Origin: Prinia subflava | Taxonomy: Eukaryota; Chordata; Aves; Passeriformes; Cisticolidae | Length of the DNA stretch: 64,000 bases | Assembly: GCF_021018805.1 (NCBI RefSeq) | Contig: NC_086251.1 | Coordinates: forward strand, 44,896,767-44,960,766 | Direction of reading: 5' to 3' | Part shown: piece after piece, positions 38,198-51,410 of the stretch | Numbering within the stretch: the first letter of the stretch is position 1 | How the letters are laid out: each line of letters opens with the position of its first letter | Made by a program: the position numbers and the translations under genes | The notes under the pieces: model-generated | Databases searched by the model: none | What the model was told of the DNA's origin: nothing | What the model saw: the letters and a program-made list of their open reading frames with translations, nothing else

Positions 38198-41100
38198 GTG
38201 GCAGGCTGCTGGTTACAACACGTTGAACTTAAACTAATAGGAATCAGCATTCAGATACTCACTGCTCCTAAACTTTCCTCCATCTCTACCCCACATTTTC
38301 AGTTTTCATAACTTTTATTTTCCTTTCAGCCAATCCTTTTCCTTTCTCACAATTCCACTGAAGGCTCCACAAATAGTGTAAATTATAGTGTTCCCTGCAT
38401 CTTCCTCTTTAGGGAGCTCTTTCTGTAAATATCTTTCAAGTCATATATGGTGCCATAAGCCATCTTGTCACTCTTTTACTCTGGAGGGATAAGAAGTGAG
38501 AGGTCACAGACACGTAGAAAATACATCATAAGGTAGATGAACTATTTGGATGAAAGAAGTGGGAGGTGATTAATTTTAGAGGGCCCTTCTCAAAACATGA
38601 CCAAAATACTACCACTGCATTCCCAAAATGTAAAACAAGTCACAACCTCCTTTTTTTCCAAAATGTTTTTGTGCTCTGGTGTATGACCAGAAGGTTTCTA
38701 CTGAGTTTCAGAGACAGCAGAAACGTATTGTTTACCAAAAGATAGGGGAGGACTTGGGATTCATGGCCTAAAACACTGCTGGACCCAGGTAAGAACTCTT
38801 TCACCTCAATCTGACTCACAAAGAAGACTTTCAGTGGCAAATCCATAGAGCAGTAGACCCTCTTCTTGATCAGGAACTGTGCCACAAGGTCCCAAATACA
38901 GACAGCCACCCTCTGGCTCCACACCTCTTTAACTTACAGCTCTCTCAGGCCTGTTACTCTCATGAACTTCCCTGGCAGATGTGTGGCAGGAGTAGGAAAG
39001 CCAGCAACCACTGAGTTTGACAGCTACTGTCAGGGGGAGAGGCTGAGCAATAACCAGCTGAGCAGACAGCAGCTCTAAATGAGGCTGTCAAGAGAGGGGA
39101 GGTCTTGCTTTCGCCTGCCACTCCTAAGCAAAACCTGAGAATGAGGACTGCAGCTTTCCCTGGTATACCCTGTGCTGTGTTTAGATACGAAAAAAAAACA
39201 TTGGTGGTAACACATGAGGAGAAAATTTGAAAAGATATAGCTTGTGGGGAGGGAAAAAAAAAAGGCAGGTATATGTCACTTCTAGAAGATGTCAATGGGT
39301 TTTGGTCATTTCATATTCCGCTTCATATTGTCTTTGCCTGTAGGCAGGTTGGGATGAAGTTGAAAGTTGGCATCTTTTGCAATCTTTCCTACAGGGGCAG
39401 AAAGAGCCATACAAAATGCAAGAGCAGAGATTAATGGGGGTATTTTCCCTGACCCTTTTTCATTTTCTTTTGTAAGTTATAACAGCACAGCCACTTGTGC
39501 TTATTACATTGCACTTTGTGATTTAGGGCTTGAGATTCTGTGCTAAGATAAAAGGAGGTTAAGAAATGAAAGGGTAAGGGAATGAAGGAGGGAAGAGGAG
39601 TGGAAGATGAGAAAATCAGGCAACATGAGAAGAGTTATGTCCTTTGAAGCAATAAATTAGTCCAAGTTAAGAATAATAGAAATAGTTAATCCACAGCACA
39701 CTTCAGCGCAGATGAATAAAACAACAGCCTCAGCGATACAAGTGGCAGCAGTGGCACAGCCAATCTATAGGCAGAAAGGAGGTATAAGGTGGCAAAGGGG
39801 ATTAAATAGCAATGAAGAAGAGACAGACAGGCAACCTGACTGCTATAGCGTTTAGCAGCATAAATTATATGGCAGGAAAAAGAAAGCTGAACAAAAATAT
39901 TAGAGAATTTTCCTCAGAACACCAGAGAAGCAGAGAACACGGGAAGTCAGTGATAAAGTCCCATCTGTGGCCCTGAAGGACAGAAAAATGGAGTTCCTTC
40001 TACTGGAAGAGTTGGAATTTGGTTTTTCACCAGTTGGTCAGCCCAAACCACAAACTTGTTCTATTCACATTGTGTTACTGGCTTTTTCTAGTTGAAGTTC
40101 AGAAGTTTTTCCAGAGCCATGTTATACTCTATGCTGACAAAGATCAGGAAATAGACTACAAATGGAATTCCTTAATCTTTCAAACACGGGTGGCTGTCAG
40201 GAGCCTTGGATAAGTACCTATTTCTTGATTGTTTCTTGAGAATGAATGGCAGCATTGATAACAGGTGATGTATTCTGCTGTTCTGGAAGGAAAACGAGAG
40301 AGTGGCAGCTGGGATGTGTGGGTGGGTGATGCTGTAGTTGACAAGGAACCGGTAACCAACAAAAGAGTGGAGAGAGGGAAAAAGATTTTGCTACTTAAGG
40401 AAGTAAAGGAGATGATTCAATTTTGTTTATGATGAGAAGGTTCATATGTCATAATCTGTAGTAAGGTACAATAGCTGAAAATTCAAGGTAGACAAACTCA
40501 AATGTTTAACTGGCATTGAAGATAATTAGTTATCATGATGGATTATCATGTTATGTTTCCAAGTTATGTGTTCTTTTTCAGTTAAAATTCACTGCCTTAA
40601 TAAAAACATTTAAAAATCAAATTAGGCATATTCTAGGAATGCTTCATAGATGCCTTAGATGGTTCCATTGCTAATTTAAAAATATAACACCTGTTAAAGA
40701 TTAGTTTGCTTAATTTCATAGTACAGTGTATATAAAGATATAAAATATTTCTAGTATTTATAAAACTAATTGAAAACAAAACAACATATGAAAAGTTAAG
40801 AAGGCTGGTGAAGTATTTGTCCCTTTTGACCTGGTTTCTGCTCTTTTTATTAAAACTATTTAATAGTTTGCACACACTATTGGAAATTTTAGTTTAAGTG
40901 AAGACAGAAAAATTAATTACTGAGAGATATTAATGAAAACAGAATTTCAGCAGATTTCCTGTGACTTGGTACTATTTCTAGTCTAAAGAATTACCAAACA
41001 CTAGATAGTATTTTGTTAACCTGAGCTCAAGTAAATAAAGTTCCTAGGCCTCTGAAACCTGACTACATGAGGTAATGATACCATTGTTAATCTGCCTGAT

Positions 41101-44099
41101 TCTCTGCTAAATACAAAAACAAATTAACAAACCCATCTACATTTGTTTTTGTTTTATATAAACCACCATAGTTTCATTGATTCCATTATACCAATGTACC
41201 TCAGATAAGAATCTGAAACATAAAGTATATATACTGTTTTATCCTTCTACAGAAATCTTCTGTCTGATAACCTTCACCTACTCATAAGAAGGATTTCCTT
41301 GTGAAGGAAAGGATGCTCCTTTGTCCCATTTTACAGGTAAGGAACACAGCATCTGTACAGCCCAAAATTAATGTTTCCACATTTACTTCTTTCAAAGCAG
41401 CCCTCTTAAATTTGAGTTCTTTATCTAATTGGTAAAGCACTTTCTGTAACCCAGTTTTGCCAGGTATTTTAAAATAAGATATAGTAAAGATGATGAAACA
41501 GGTACACAGGAGGAAAAGCACAAGCATAAGCAGTTGTATGATAGGAAAAAAAATAAGGGAATATTTTAATTAACTAGAAAATAAAACATGATGCATGATA
41601 AAACCAAGAAGAAATTAAAATCATCAGTAACAGTCCTTATCCCCTTCTGGTCACCAATCCAATAATTACCAGCTGACAATTCTACAGAAATTACTTACAA
41701 TAAATGCTTTTGAGTTTTAGGCAATGTCAAGGATATTGTCCAGAGCATAAAAGATAGATTAGGAAAAGGTGTGTAGGCTGTTGTGGTGTTTAACAGATCC
41801 TCAATACTGAGATTTTTTCTGCCTTGCTGGAGCACATTAGCCATGTAGATAAATAGTAGTGTTGACTATAAACTCTTGCTAAATGCAGAAAAAAAAGCAT
41901 TACCGATATTTCTGGGTTGCAACTGCTAGAGGGTCACCAACACACCTGGTAATTTAAAAAAATTAAAAGCAGAGACCAGCTAGCAAGAAGTTATGGATGG
42001 TCCAGAAGTAAATGAGGAGGAATGCAGACAAGTGCAGAAAGATGTATGGAGCATTCAAAATGCTAACGAATGACAGACAGCTCAATGCAGATAAATGAAG
42101 TGCAATTATGACTTTGATGAGCCTTCGTGACACAAGACTACTCTTTGTTCAAGATAAAATATGAGGAATATAGATGAAAACAGATGAAAAAAATGAGAGA
42201 CAAGTCATTGTGCATCAATAATATGAGATAAGAAACAGAAAGAAAAAGACAAATCAATGCATTTAATGAATCTTAATAGTCCAATTGTCTATGCGTCTGG
42301 ATTAGTATGTGCATGCTTCATAAAATACGATCATTTAGAAAAAACTGAGAAACAAAAGAGAGCTTCTTTATGTTCTGTTAAATACAAGGTGTCTAACTGA
42401 GCACTCAACTAGAAAAATATCATCAGTTTCCCTGACTTCTGCTTCTTCATCCATAACTTTTTTAATCAAGATATGTAACTTGAACAATTGGCCAGGTGGT
42501 TTATGGATTTTTTACACATTTCTTAAAGTGTCAAACAACGGCATGGCCAGAAGTAGCAGGGGGTTGGCACAGCTATACCAATTCTCTGATTCATTGCATC
42601 AAAAGTTGTGCAGTTAGTGTGATCTGACTCAGCTGACTCAATAGAGTTTGCCCTGCAACAGCGGGAGACATTTTTTGTCCATTTATCTCCAAGTATAGAA
42701 TTCCAGATTTGTCATAGTAACCAAATACGTAGAAAGCAATTTAATGGTCTGTCTTTTAGTACAACTACAGAAGAGATGTTCCCAAAGGACCTACTCACAT
42801 GTCTCCCAGAACAGATTTCCTAGGAAATGATAAATTTAATATCATCCCCTGCAAACCTGAAATAAGCCTAGCTAAGTCAAATAATTCCATCAGAGGATAA
42901 GGTAGGTGACAGTAGACAATGGCCTGAGGCTACAGGCAATGGAGAGTTCACAGGTACTGACTGCAACATGCTCCTTAGCTCAGGTATCACATGGCACAAA
43001 CATTGTTCAGCATTTCTGGGCAGTTTAAAATATAGAAAAAAAGGGAGGGGAAATCAAAACAAACAACCCACTATATGCAACTTTAGCAGTAACAAAAAGT
43101 GAAATAAAACCGGAACTGTCAACTCCAATCTTTTCTTAGTGACAAAATTGAAAATCATGAGATTCAAAACCTGCATTTCTAATGGAAATCATGACAGCAG
43201 TCTATGACATGATGTGGAATTCTAACCCAATATTCACTAGGAATTACTTTCTTCCAATAATTACCTTGTTCACTTACTTTGTATTGGTTCATTAATGGGT
43301 TTGTTGGGGGATTTTGACTTTTTTCTAGTTTGAGGATTTGCATTCTTGAAAGTTAAAGACTTTTTTTTTTTTAAACTTTAAATTAGAGCTGTGACTATTG
43401 ACTCATTTGCAGTGGGGGATTAAGCAGCACTGGTTAAAGTTATTACCTCCCCCAGTTGTCCACCCATCCTTTTCCTCATTTTCCCTCAATAGGAAGAGCT
43501 TTTTTAGACTGGCAGCATCCCCTGATAGCTATCAGTTTACAGCCCAGCAAAAAAAAAGGAAGCTGGAAGTTGACCCTGGTCAGTGCTAGTACATATTTTG
43601 CTGTCATTTGCAGAGGTTCAAGAACACATCTCAGTAATAACTGCTGCAAAAAAATGTACCTGCAGGAGCACAGCAGAAAGTTTTGATCAAAAATTTCTTA
43701 AACATCCTCATTTTAAGATGACTGCAAAAGTCTGCATGCCAAGCAATAGCCTTACTCCAGAAATTATCTCCATCACATTATCATCAATTATAAGAAAAAT
43801 TATAAGACAGTTGTTCAAAATGGTAATGGTGTATCTATCTCCTCTCTGAGACTGTCCAATCTCATGCACAACAATGAAAAGACTAAGAAAAGAGAAGCAC
43901 CGATAGCACCTGAAAAGAGCTTAAAACTTTCTTACATATTAGATAAAATATCTGATCTTTCAAATATGTAACACAATAGACTATCCAGTATGGATTGGTA
44001 AAACTAAGTATTGTTGGAGGAAAGAGCTTGAGCTTGTTTGTGAGTTTACAAAATGGCCCTTCAGAGAGCTGATGTTATGTATTCATCAAGTATTAGTGT

Positions 44100-44530
44100 G
44101 CAGGTACTGGTGGCTAGTGTCATAAATCCAGAGTCCTGGGGGAACCCATGTGCCCTGACTAGATCCACCTTCCCTGGGAACCCCTCTCCTCACTCCTCTC
44201 CAACTCTGCATGGGTGCAGGGGCTTTGTGTCACCTTGGGGGTGACGAACTCACTGCTGGAGGTGTGCAGCTCTCCAGTCCTCTCTTCTGGATGGACATTG
44301 GGCGGTCATGATGGCTTTCTTTCCAGTCTGGTCTCCAGTCCTCTGTGAACCCTGAGCCTGAATCTCCGTCCTGGCATCCCTGGGAATATTAATGAACCCT
44401 GTACCATACCCCCTTTTTTGTCCTCTCTGTCCACCTTCTGCAGGACTGGCTGAGGGAACTGCCTTTTTTGGGATCACTCTTGACTTCCAGGTCAACCTCC
44501 CTTTTTCTTGCTGTTCACTACACCAAGTCC
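44100..44530. other. GC-richer block, unrecognised, with an 81-codon minus frame
   Basis: About 430 bases with clearly higher GC than the flanks. The minus strand is open from 44495 to 44250; the translation is hydrophilic, rich in Arg, Gln, Gly and Lys, and no domain is recognised. No CR1 end or LTR end was seen. It might be a fragment of an unrecognised transposable element or a decayed gene copy. Confidence 0.35.
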
Positions 44531-47500
44531 AGCAGTAAGCTAAAAATTATGAGAATGTTAAGACTGGCCTTATGGTTCAATAGCCAACAGTAACCTTTGA
44601 GACCAGAGAAATCCAAGGACAATGACAACAGAAGTATATAGTCAGCCTATTTTGTTCAACAGTGGTTAAGACAAATTGTGTTTGACAAAAGCAAGAAACA
44701 AACACCAAAGATGTTCCTACAGTGAAACCCCAGCTTCTCTGAGCTTGCAGAAATCTGTCTCTCTGATGAACAAATGCTCACGAATATGCATATGCTTCAA
44801 AATTAAAAAGAATGAGCCAAAACCTGAAAACTCTCCTCTCCTTAACTCATTGTTTGGACTTACTAAAGTTCACCAATGAGCAATTACACACTCAAGCTGC
44901 TTCATTTTCTCCAGGGAGGATTTCACTGTCTTCTCTAACCCTACCAAAAAGAATAGCTTAACTTCTTAGCATTCTTCTGTGCCTGAGGCACAGAAAGGAG
45001 GATCATTTTATGATGCAAGTAAAAAGTTCAGTTTATCCTGGGGGTATATTCCTGGCTCTTCTTCATAACTACTCCACCTAGGACATTTTAAGTGTGGTAT
45101 GTTTAACTAAATAATCTCATGGTAGATTTCAAGTGCAATTTGTCACCACCAAGCAAACAGAATTAACTGAATAGAAAACTCATCATGAACTGAGGAAAGG
45201 TTGGTTTGAGTTAAAAGCAAAGAAGAAGCAGATCTCAATTACTTAGTTATAAATTCTGTAAGACAATTATATATATATGCATACAAATGATCCAGAAAAA
45301 GAATTTCCCATGTGCTGTTATCCTTGCATATAGCTGAGGTTTTATATAAAATGGTCAGTACTCTCTCAGAGGTTGAATGTATAAAGTATACATAAAAGGC
45401 AAAATTGGTCTTTCCTCAGGGATTTCTCAAGGTCTTGAGAATTGTAAAGACTGCTGAATGGAAAACACAATTCCACAAGAGGAATGGAATTGCCTAACAA
45501 TGACTCCTAGCTGAATTAAGTTAGCCCTAAATTTGCAGTCCTGGTGCAATTCTGCAGATGGGTTTTTTCACCAGAAGGTTCCTTCAGCATCCCACCAGTG
45601 AAGCAAATTTAGACTTTTCCAATTCTGCTATACTATGGGAATGAAATAATAAAAAAAAAATCTACTGGCACTAGGCACCATATTCTTCATAGCGTTGATT
45701 AGTAAGCAGCCTCATAACTTTTAGCACTGTATTTCTACTTCAACATAGCACATGTCCCTCATAAATGCACTTTCTGTCAGCAGGCCATGGTTACCTGGAT
45801 AGGTACCTTTCACTGGTTCAGTAGGTCTAATCAGAGATTCCCTGTTCCTCCTGACAACATTTCCCTTAAGTCTAAAAGGCAGTGCCCTCCTGTTCATAAA
45901 GAGATTACTGAAGTGATAAAAAATCTCTTTTACTAAATCCTAAGAAAAAGTTTGAGGTCTGAACAAAATCAGTCTGGTGCCCTGTGTTTTGAAGAGTTGA
46001 AGTTGTTGACTGCTGTGACAACCTTCCTATCCCCCTCAGTCCACAAATCTGTGATGTGGGTGCTTTGCACTGCTAAAGAGCAAGACAAATGGTTTCACAA
46101 GATATTTTCACTGCCTCAAAATCCTCTTGAAGACCTGAGAGCTTACTGCCAATTTATCAGGATTCAAAACAGATACCATCTGCCCAGTCTTTTTTTGTTG
46201 TTTTTCCCTTTCCTTTCAGGTAATTGGTCTGTACCATGGTGACACGTTTTTCTGCCCTCTAGGAATAGGCCCTGGAAAAGGAACCTCTTGGTGCACCAGT
46301 ATGCCAAGATTACTACTCATTTATTTCTGAGTTTGGAGGTGTAATCATGTAACCTCTGCCTCTTGGCCCTTATGGTCAGGGTAACACCTTTATAGCTTTT
46401 TCTTTAGGTAATTGAAACCAATTTTTCTTTTCACCTATCCTTTTCACAGCAACATGTTCTAAAATAATAAACAGAAAAGACTAAAAAAGGCTTTACCAAA
46501 TGATGCTACCCGTTTATCAGAATCTAGGGATTAATCCAGAAAAGGCAAAAATCAATACATTTCAATAGAAATTTTGCATTCTCTCTTGTATTCTATTACA
46601 TTAAATTAGCTGACACTTGAATTGAAAAAGGGTTAAAAGTTGTCAGATTGAGTTAAAAGTATTTTGAAATACTGTAGATCAGAGTTTGCTAGCCTTGTGT
46701 AAAGTGATGCATGGAAATCAAGCAAATATAATGCTAAAGCTATGCCATGAATCTTGGGGTCTATATTATAAATTGTAGCATTTTAAAATGTTCTCTCTTT
46801 AAATAATATTGAGAGATTTTGATCATGCTAATCTTTTAAAAATAACGTTCTCCTGTCCAACTTTTATATTCTCATAATTCTAATGTTCATTCATGTTTAC
46901 TGGGCTGAAAGAAAACTGGCTCCTCTTTGATCATTTGGAGGCACTATGTCATAATCATAACCATCCCCTAGAAAGGACAAAAAGTTACAGAAATGGACTT
47001 GAATGATGCAAAAGTGGAAGAATGATTTGAGCTTGCCATACCTGTGGATAAGAAAATACAAATAAATCTGATTTTTTAATCAGTAGGAAATTAGAATGAG
47101 TGAGCTCTTGAGCTCCCTTGGGAGGCTGGGTAGATAGTCTTGCCATCAGAAAGGGATGCTTTCTCTACAGCAGATTGATAGTCTGCCTTCTAAGCTTCTC
47201 CACTTAGAATAAAAGAAGAGCACTGAATGCAGAAGGGGCAACTTAATGGATGCTGTGTGACTTGCACTGAGGTGCTTTGGCTTTATGGAGTGAAGCAAGA
47301 GCTGGTCTGATAGAAGTGTGTGGATTATGTTCTCCAGAAACATAAAGGTGCAGTGACAAAACCAGAGATGGAAGGTATTCCTTTATTTTAAAAGCTGCTA
47401 TGACAATGAAAAGGACCTCAATGATTATGCTTAGAAAATGTTAAAGAAAAAACTTATGTTGGCTATTTGTACGCTATTCAGAAGGTTTTGCTTATGCCTT

Positions 47501-47799
47501 CCACTCATCATGGTAGGTAGTTAGGTCAATCACAAATTAAGTTTTTTTCATATATATGTTGATTTCAGTTTTTCTCATTATTCTATTTCCCCTTGCATTG
47601 TCTATACATGAAAAAAAAAGTAAAACCACAAAGAAACAATGCATAACAATTTTTAATGACTGCTGGATTCTTATGTCATAATTTAATTATCTTAATTACC
47701 TTAATTTTATCAAATTCCACTACATGTTGGTTGGATTGATCATGTCTTCAGCATGAAAATGATGGTAAAAAAAAATCAATATTCTATAAATGTGTCTAT

Positions 47800-47940
47800 T
47801 TGGTTCCCTTCCCCTTCCCTTTCCCCTTCCACTTCCCCTTCCCCTTCCTCTTTTCTGCCCCTTTCCTTCTCTTTCCATTGCTTTCTTTCCCCATCCTCTT
47901 TTCATGCCTTTCCTTTCCCTTTCCTTCCTCAACACCTTTT
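47800..47940. repeat. Imperfect polypyrimidine (CCCCTT-like) tract
   Basis: The plus strand is almost pure C and T for about 130 bases, made of CCCTTCC, CCCCTTCC and CTTTCC units. It is a degenerate relative in composition of the pure array at 13.27 kb, with a purine minus strand. The open frames here are artefacts of composition. Confidence 0.85.
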
Positions 47941-48479
47941 TTAATAAGCCAATTTTCCAAAATTTGACGAAGAATATACTTAGTGATTTTTTCTCTTCTG
48001 TCAGCTGCATGAATTTAAGGCCTGAAGTAAAATTTTACATTACTGACAAAAATTGAGATTATTCAGTATGATTTAGATCAACCTCCCAGTTACAAAATTA
48101 TGTCAATTTCCTTTTACCCTCTTTCTTGCAAGCTGCAGAAATCAATCCAACAATATAGCTGGAAGAAAAGAAAAAATTAAAAGATGCTTTCATTTTTATA
48201 ACATTTCTTAATCTTACCCCATCTTAAATTTTCTATAAAATAAGTGAGGTTGTATTATGGATCAGTGGACCATCACTCCAGGCTAGCCATCTTGTATGAT
48301 CACAGATAATTTAAAGAGAACATATTTCTGTATTCTCCACTCAGTTTACAGCTTTTTCAACCATGCAAAGCGGTTTGCTAGCAAATAAATAAATAAATAC
48401 ATCCTTGACACGTTTATAGTCTGGTGACGGTGAGGGGGGAAATTTGCTTAAAGCCCAAGTAATCAGACTATTACCCAGA

Positions 48480-48740
48480 TCAGGTGGAGAGGGGGAAGGG
48501 GTGTGCAGGCGTTCCGTCAGCCCGTGTCGAGGCAGCGAAGGGGGGAAGCGTCCCTCGTAGCGCTGTGCTCTGCTGCCACCTTGGCCGCGCCGCGGGACGT
48601 GCAGGGCCCCGCTCCGCGCCCGCGGAGCCCCCGGCGCCCCCGCGGCTGGACCGGCCCGGCCAGCGCCGCTCAGCGCCTGCAAACCGGACAAGGATAGATG
48701 GCATGTCCGAAGGGTCAGTTTCGGGGGAGTTTTACGGGGG
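48480..48740. promoter_or_regulatory. CpG islet 1 (leftmost of a cluster)
   Basis: GC content and CpG frequency rise sharply from about 48,480 and fall again after 48,740. The region is open in several frames on both strands, which is expected from composition. There is no TATA box and no recognised gene. It may be an upstream or bidirectional promoter; the minus-strand frame 48341-48691 (116 codons) runs out of the islet into AT-rich DNA but has no recognised domain. Confidence 0.7.
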
Positions 48741-49022
48741 GGGAGGGGTTGAGTGTGGCTGGGGGTTGTTCTTCAAATAGGGTTTATTTGCCTGCTTAAA
48801 ATCGAACTTGGAAATGTGGGTGGGAGATTTTTTTTCCTGTCCTTTTGCTCGCTGTAGGATTCTTCTCCTCCCTTGTCCAGCCTTATCTTACACATTTAAT
48901 GAAGAAAGCACTAAAGCACTGATGTTCCCATTCATACACATCCACCTGCCTCTCCATCCTTCCTACAACATGACAACAGGGGCTCTGGAAGGACCTCCCG
49001 GAGCTGCAGTCAGAGGTCTTGT

Positions 49023-49054
<32 letters not shown>

Positions 49055-49431
49055 CGGGGGGGGTGGGTGCAGAAAAGGGTGACAAAAGCATCATAATGCA
49101 CTGAAAGTATATATAAATGAATACTAAGCAACCAACAGAGTTTGTTAATCATGTTTCCCTGCTGTCATGATGTTGTCTTGACATCGGGCTCTGGGCTGGT
49201 GTTACACACTTTGGAAAGCTTTCCAACACTTCATTTCATCTTTGAATTGCACATACTTTTCTCTCAGTTTTAAGATTTTCTGTGCTTAGGAGAAAACATG
49301 TTCTGACATGCTGGAGTTTGGTGGTGGTAAATATTTCCTTTGAGTACAAATTGCATGTGTGAAAAAGGCTCTTTTCCCTTTTCTTTCCCGAAAATACGTT
49401 TCTTTCTCACTTGCTCCTTTGTCTGTTGTAG
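48741..49431. other. Spacer between CpG islet 1 and candidate exon
   Basis: AT-rich noncoding DNA with one long T tract. Nothing else is recognised. Confidence 0.6.
49026..49063. repeat. Poly(T)29 followed by C and G8
   Basis: Twenty-nine T, one C and eight G in a row on the plus strand. On the minus strand this is C8-G-A29. It could be a minus-strand poly(A) tail, but no retrocopy body is evident. Length in the real genome should be treated as uncertain because such tracts are hard to sequence. Confidence 0.85.
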
Positions 49432-49605
49432 TTAATACCTGTAAAAGAGCTGAATCTGGAGATCTCAGTGAAATGGCACTTTTGGAATTGTACTTTTAAC
49501 CACACCACGCTGGGGAAAGTGCAGAAGCTCTGTATATGTGCGTATGAGAGGAATTCTTGCCATGCAGATGAGCTTGCAGAATCTGGTGACAGAGAGGGAC
49601 CACAG
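49432..49605 (+). CDS. Candidate 174-bp exon, unknown product
   Basis: A pyrimidine-rich run ends in TCTGTTGTAG at 49,431, a good splice acceptor. CACAG|GTGAGT at 49,605/49,606 is a consensus donor. The 174 bases between are open in phase 0 for all 58 codons, starting right after an in-frame TAG that is the acceptor itself; a Met lies at 49,468. The translation has several Cys and Trp (for example WHFWNC and KLCICAYERN) but I do not recognise it. It lies between the CpG islets and has the same orientation as the donors at 53.4-54.0 kb, so it could be an alternative or 5' exon. A minus-strand frame of 97 codons overlaps. Chance remains quite possible. Confidence 0.3.
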
Positions 49606-49789
49606 GTGAGTCCCCAGCGATCTGCTTTGCCAAGAGGATTTTTCCAGCCCCTAATTACAGAAAAGCACTCCATCTGCTCCCCAGAGTTGGCGGTTCTCAT
49701 CTGTTTCTAGTGAAAATAACCAAGAATAGAAAATGGCACGTAGTAACGAATCTCCAGACAAGTAGCCGTGGTGTCCTGCATTCCCCCCA

Positions 49790-50345
49790 AACCAGCATTC
49801 CCCGGTGCGGGGGTCGCGGTCCTCGGGAGACAGAAAGAGCTGCAAAGGGTTAAGCCGCTGACTTGCTTGCTAGGCAAAGTTTGAGGAAGACTATGTCTGA
49901 GGCTGGATACGCTGCAGCCCCGCGTTTGAAATCCGCCACCCTCAGTCCGGCGCGCCGCGTCTCTGGCTGTCACCGGTGAATAATGCTCGCACGGCGATAA
50001 GATCGCTCGGCGGCGGTGCGCCGGGGCCGCCCGGGGAGGAGAAGACAGGAAACTGCGAGGCGTTTAGCCGCTTCAACGGGGAGTTCTTCAGTGTCATCGG
50101 TGGGTGTCAGGGTCAAATGACCGGCCGGAGAGCATTTTGGGGAGATAATATCTTTCCTCCTTTCCTTGAGAGCAACCTTGGGTGTTGGTGACCATTGGCA
50201 GCTATGGAAAACAGAGACCTCGGTGGTGATCCTTAAAACAGTACCATGCTGGAGCCCAGCTGTTCTGCCACCTTCTCCCCTTTCAACCTGCCGGACCCGG
50301 TGGGCTTTGGGTGACCTACCGAGAAGGAACCCACATCCGCAGGAG
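49790..50345. promoter_or_regulatory. CpG islet 2
   Basis: CpG density is raised, most strongly at 49,920-50,110. A CCAAT box in reverse orientation (ATTGG) lies near 50,195, and CAGGAGCAG|GTAACG at 50,348/50,349 could be a plus-strand splice donor. No recognised protein. A short 22-codon frame from the ATG at 50,252 (beginning MLEPSCS) ends before that donor and would behave as an upstream ORF if transcribed. Confidence 0.6.
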
Positions 50346-50849
50346 CAGGTAACGCCTGATTAAGTCACTTTCTGGATTGACACGATCTTGATTTGACCAA
50401 AACGTGTCCTGAGTACCATTCACTGATTTGAAGGATAGGCTGGTTGAGGGTCCAAGGACGGGAGCAGAAATAATTCCGCCTAATTCCTCTGAGACTGCGG
50501 AGCAGGGCAACTACCTACAGCCTTGCAGAAGTTTTTAACATTCCCACTCTCCTCCCTGATTAGGGGCACAGAGGACAGAAATACCTGTGATCGACAATGG
50601 CCGGCTCTGCCTTCTGTGCTGAGGACAGGTTGCTAGTATGGGGGACGTGGAAAGCAGAGGGACAGGTGGACTAAACATGAGAGAGGGAGTTTTCGCCAGA
50701 AAATGCACTGGTTGTCCATCAGCTTCATGAGGGAGATATAAATCATGCTCAAATAAGAGCTCTGAAAAGTATGCAGGGGCAAAGAAAGAAAGATCTTAAA
50801 AAGTAAAAAAATACCTAGAACATTGGCCTTTGTACTCTACGGGGCTCCT

Positions 50850-51410
50850 GATCCTTTCATCCCTCGGGACCAGCTGGCAGCTGCGAGCAGGCTCGACTAC
50901 AGAGCAGCCCGTGTTCCGAGGTGGGGATGCTGGCTCAGACCGCGGGGCTGACCGCTGTCACACCCTCTTCTTCCCGGCCGCCTGGCACCCGCGGAGGGCC
51001 CCGGGCTGCCGCCCCTCCATCCTGGGGGCGTAAGCAGGGAGGGAAGCGGGGTCTCGTCCTTAACTCCCTTCCTCTTGCTGAGTCCCCTGAGAAATGCCCG
51101 CTACCTGCGTTTCCCCGTCCGTGCTCGCTCCCCACCCCCTCACTGCGCGTAGGTGAGGGCACAAGCCCTCCTCGGAGCGGGCGGGCGGCTGCGGGCTGTC
51201 CCGGAGCGGGACCCTCCCAAGCCCCTCGGAGGGCAGCGGTGGAGGGCAGGGCGAGTGCGGGGGCAGGAGCCGCGCCGAGCACACGGCTGACCCTCGCCGG
51301 GACTCCTCGGTACGGCTTCACTGAGCCTTTGAAGTCGGGAGTGGTTTAGCCCCGCCAAGCGAAGGGCGAAGGAGGCGCGGAGCTAATAGCGAGTGATTCA
51401 GCTTTTGAGG
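50850..51410. promoter_or_regulatory. CpG islet 3
   Basis: GC-rich with many CpG, including a GGAGCGGGCGGGCGG Sp1-like stretch near 51,174. Frames of up to 142 codons exist on both strands (50,921-51,349 plus; 50,935-51,321 minus), rich in Ala, Pro, Gly and Arg as expected of GC-rich noncoding DNA. GTAG|GTGAGG near 51,151 is a possible plus-strand donor. Confidence 0.65.

Larger units (their letters stand above)
35836..47800. other. AT-rich noncoding stretch
   Basis: No gene is recognised. It holds simple tracts (GT-rich at 36,230-36,300; AAAT-rich at 38,165-38,195), a GC-richer block at 44.1-44.5 kb and many short chance frames. Minus-strand frames at 37,447-37,832 and 38,640-39,295 were examined and show no domain. 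Confidence 0.7.

Noticed and set aside
38640..39295. Adjacent minus-strand frames of 94 and 111 codons considered as one broken gene
   Set aside because: No recognisable domain in either and no consistent frame relation; kept only as possible chance frames.
50921..51349. 142-codon plus frame and 128-codon minus frame in CpG islet 3
   Set aside because: Both are explained by GC-rich composition; no motif is visible on either strand.
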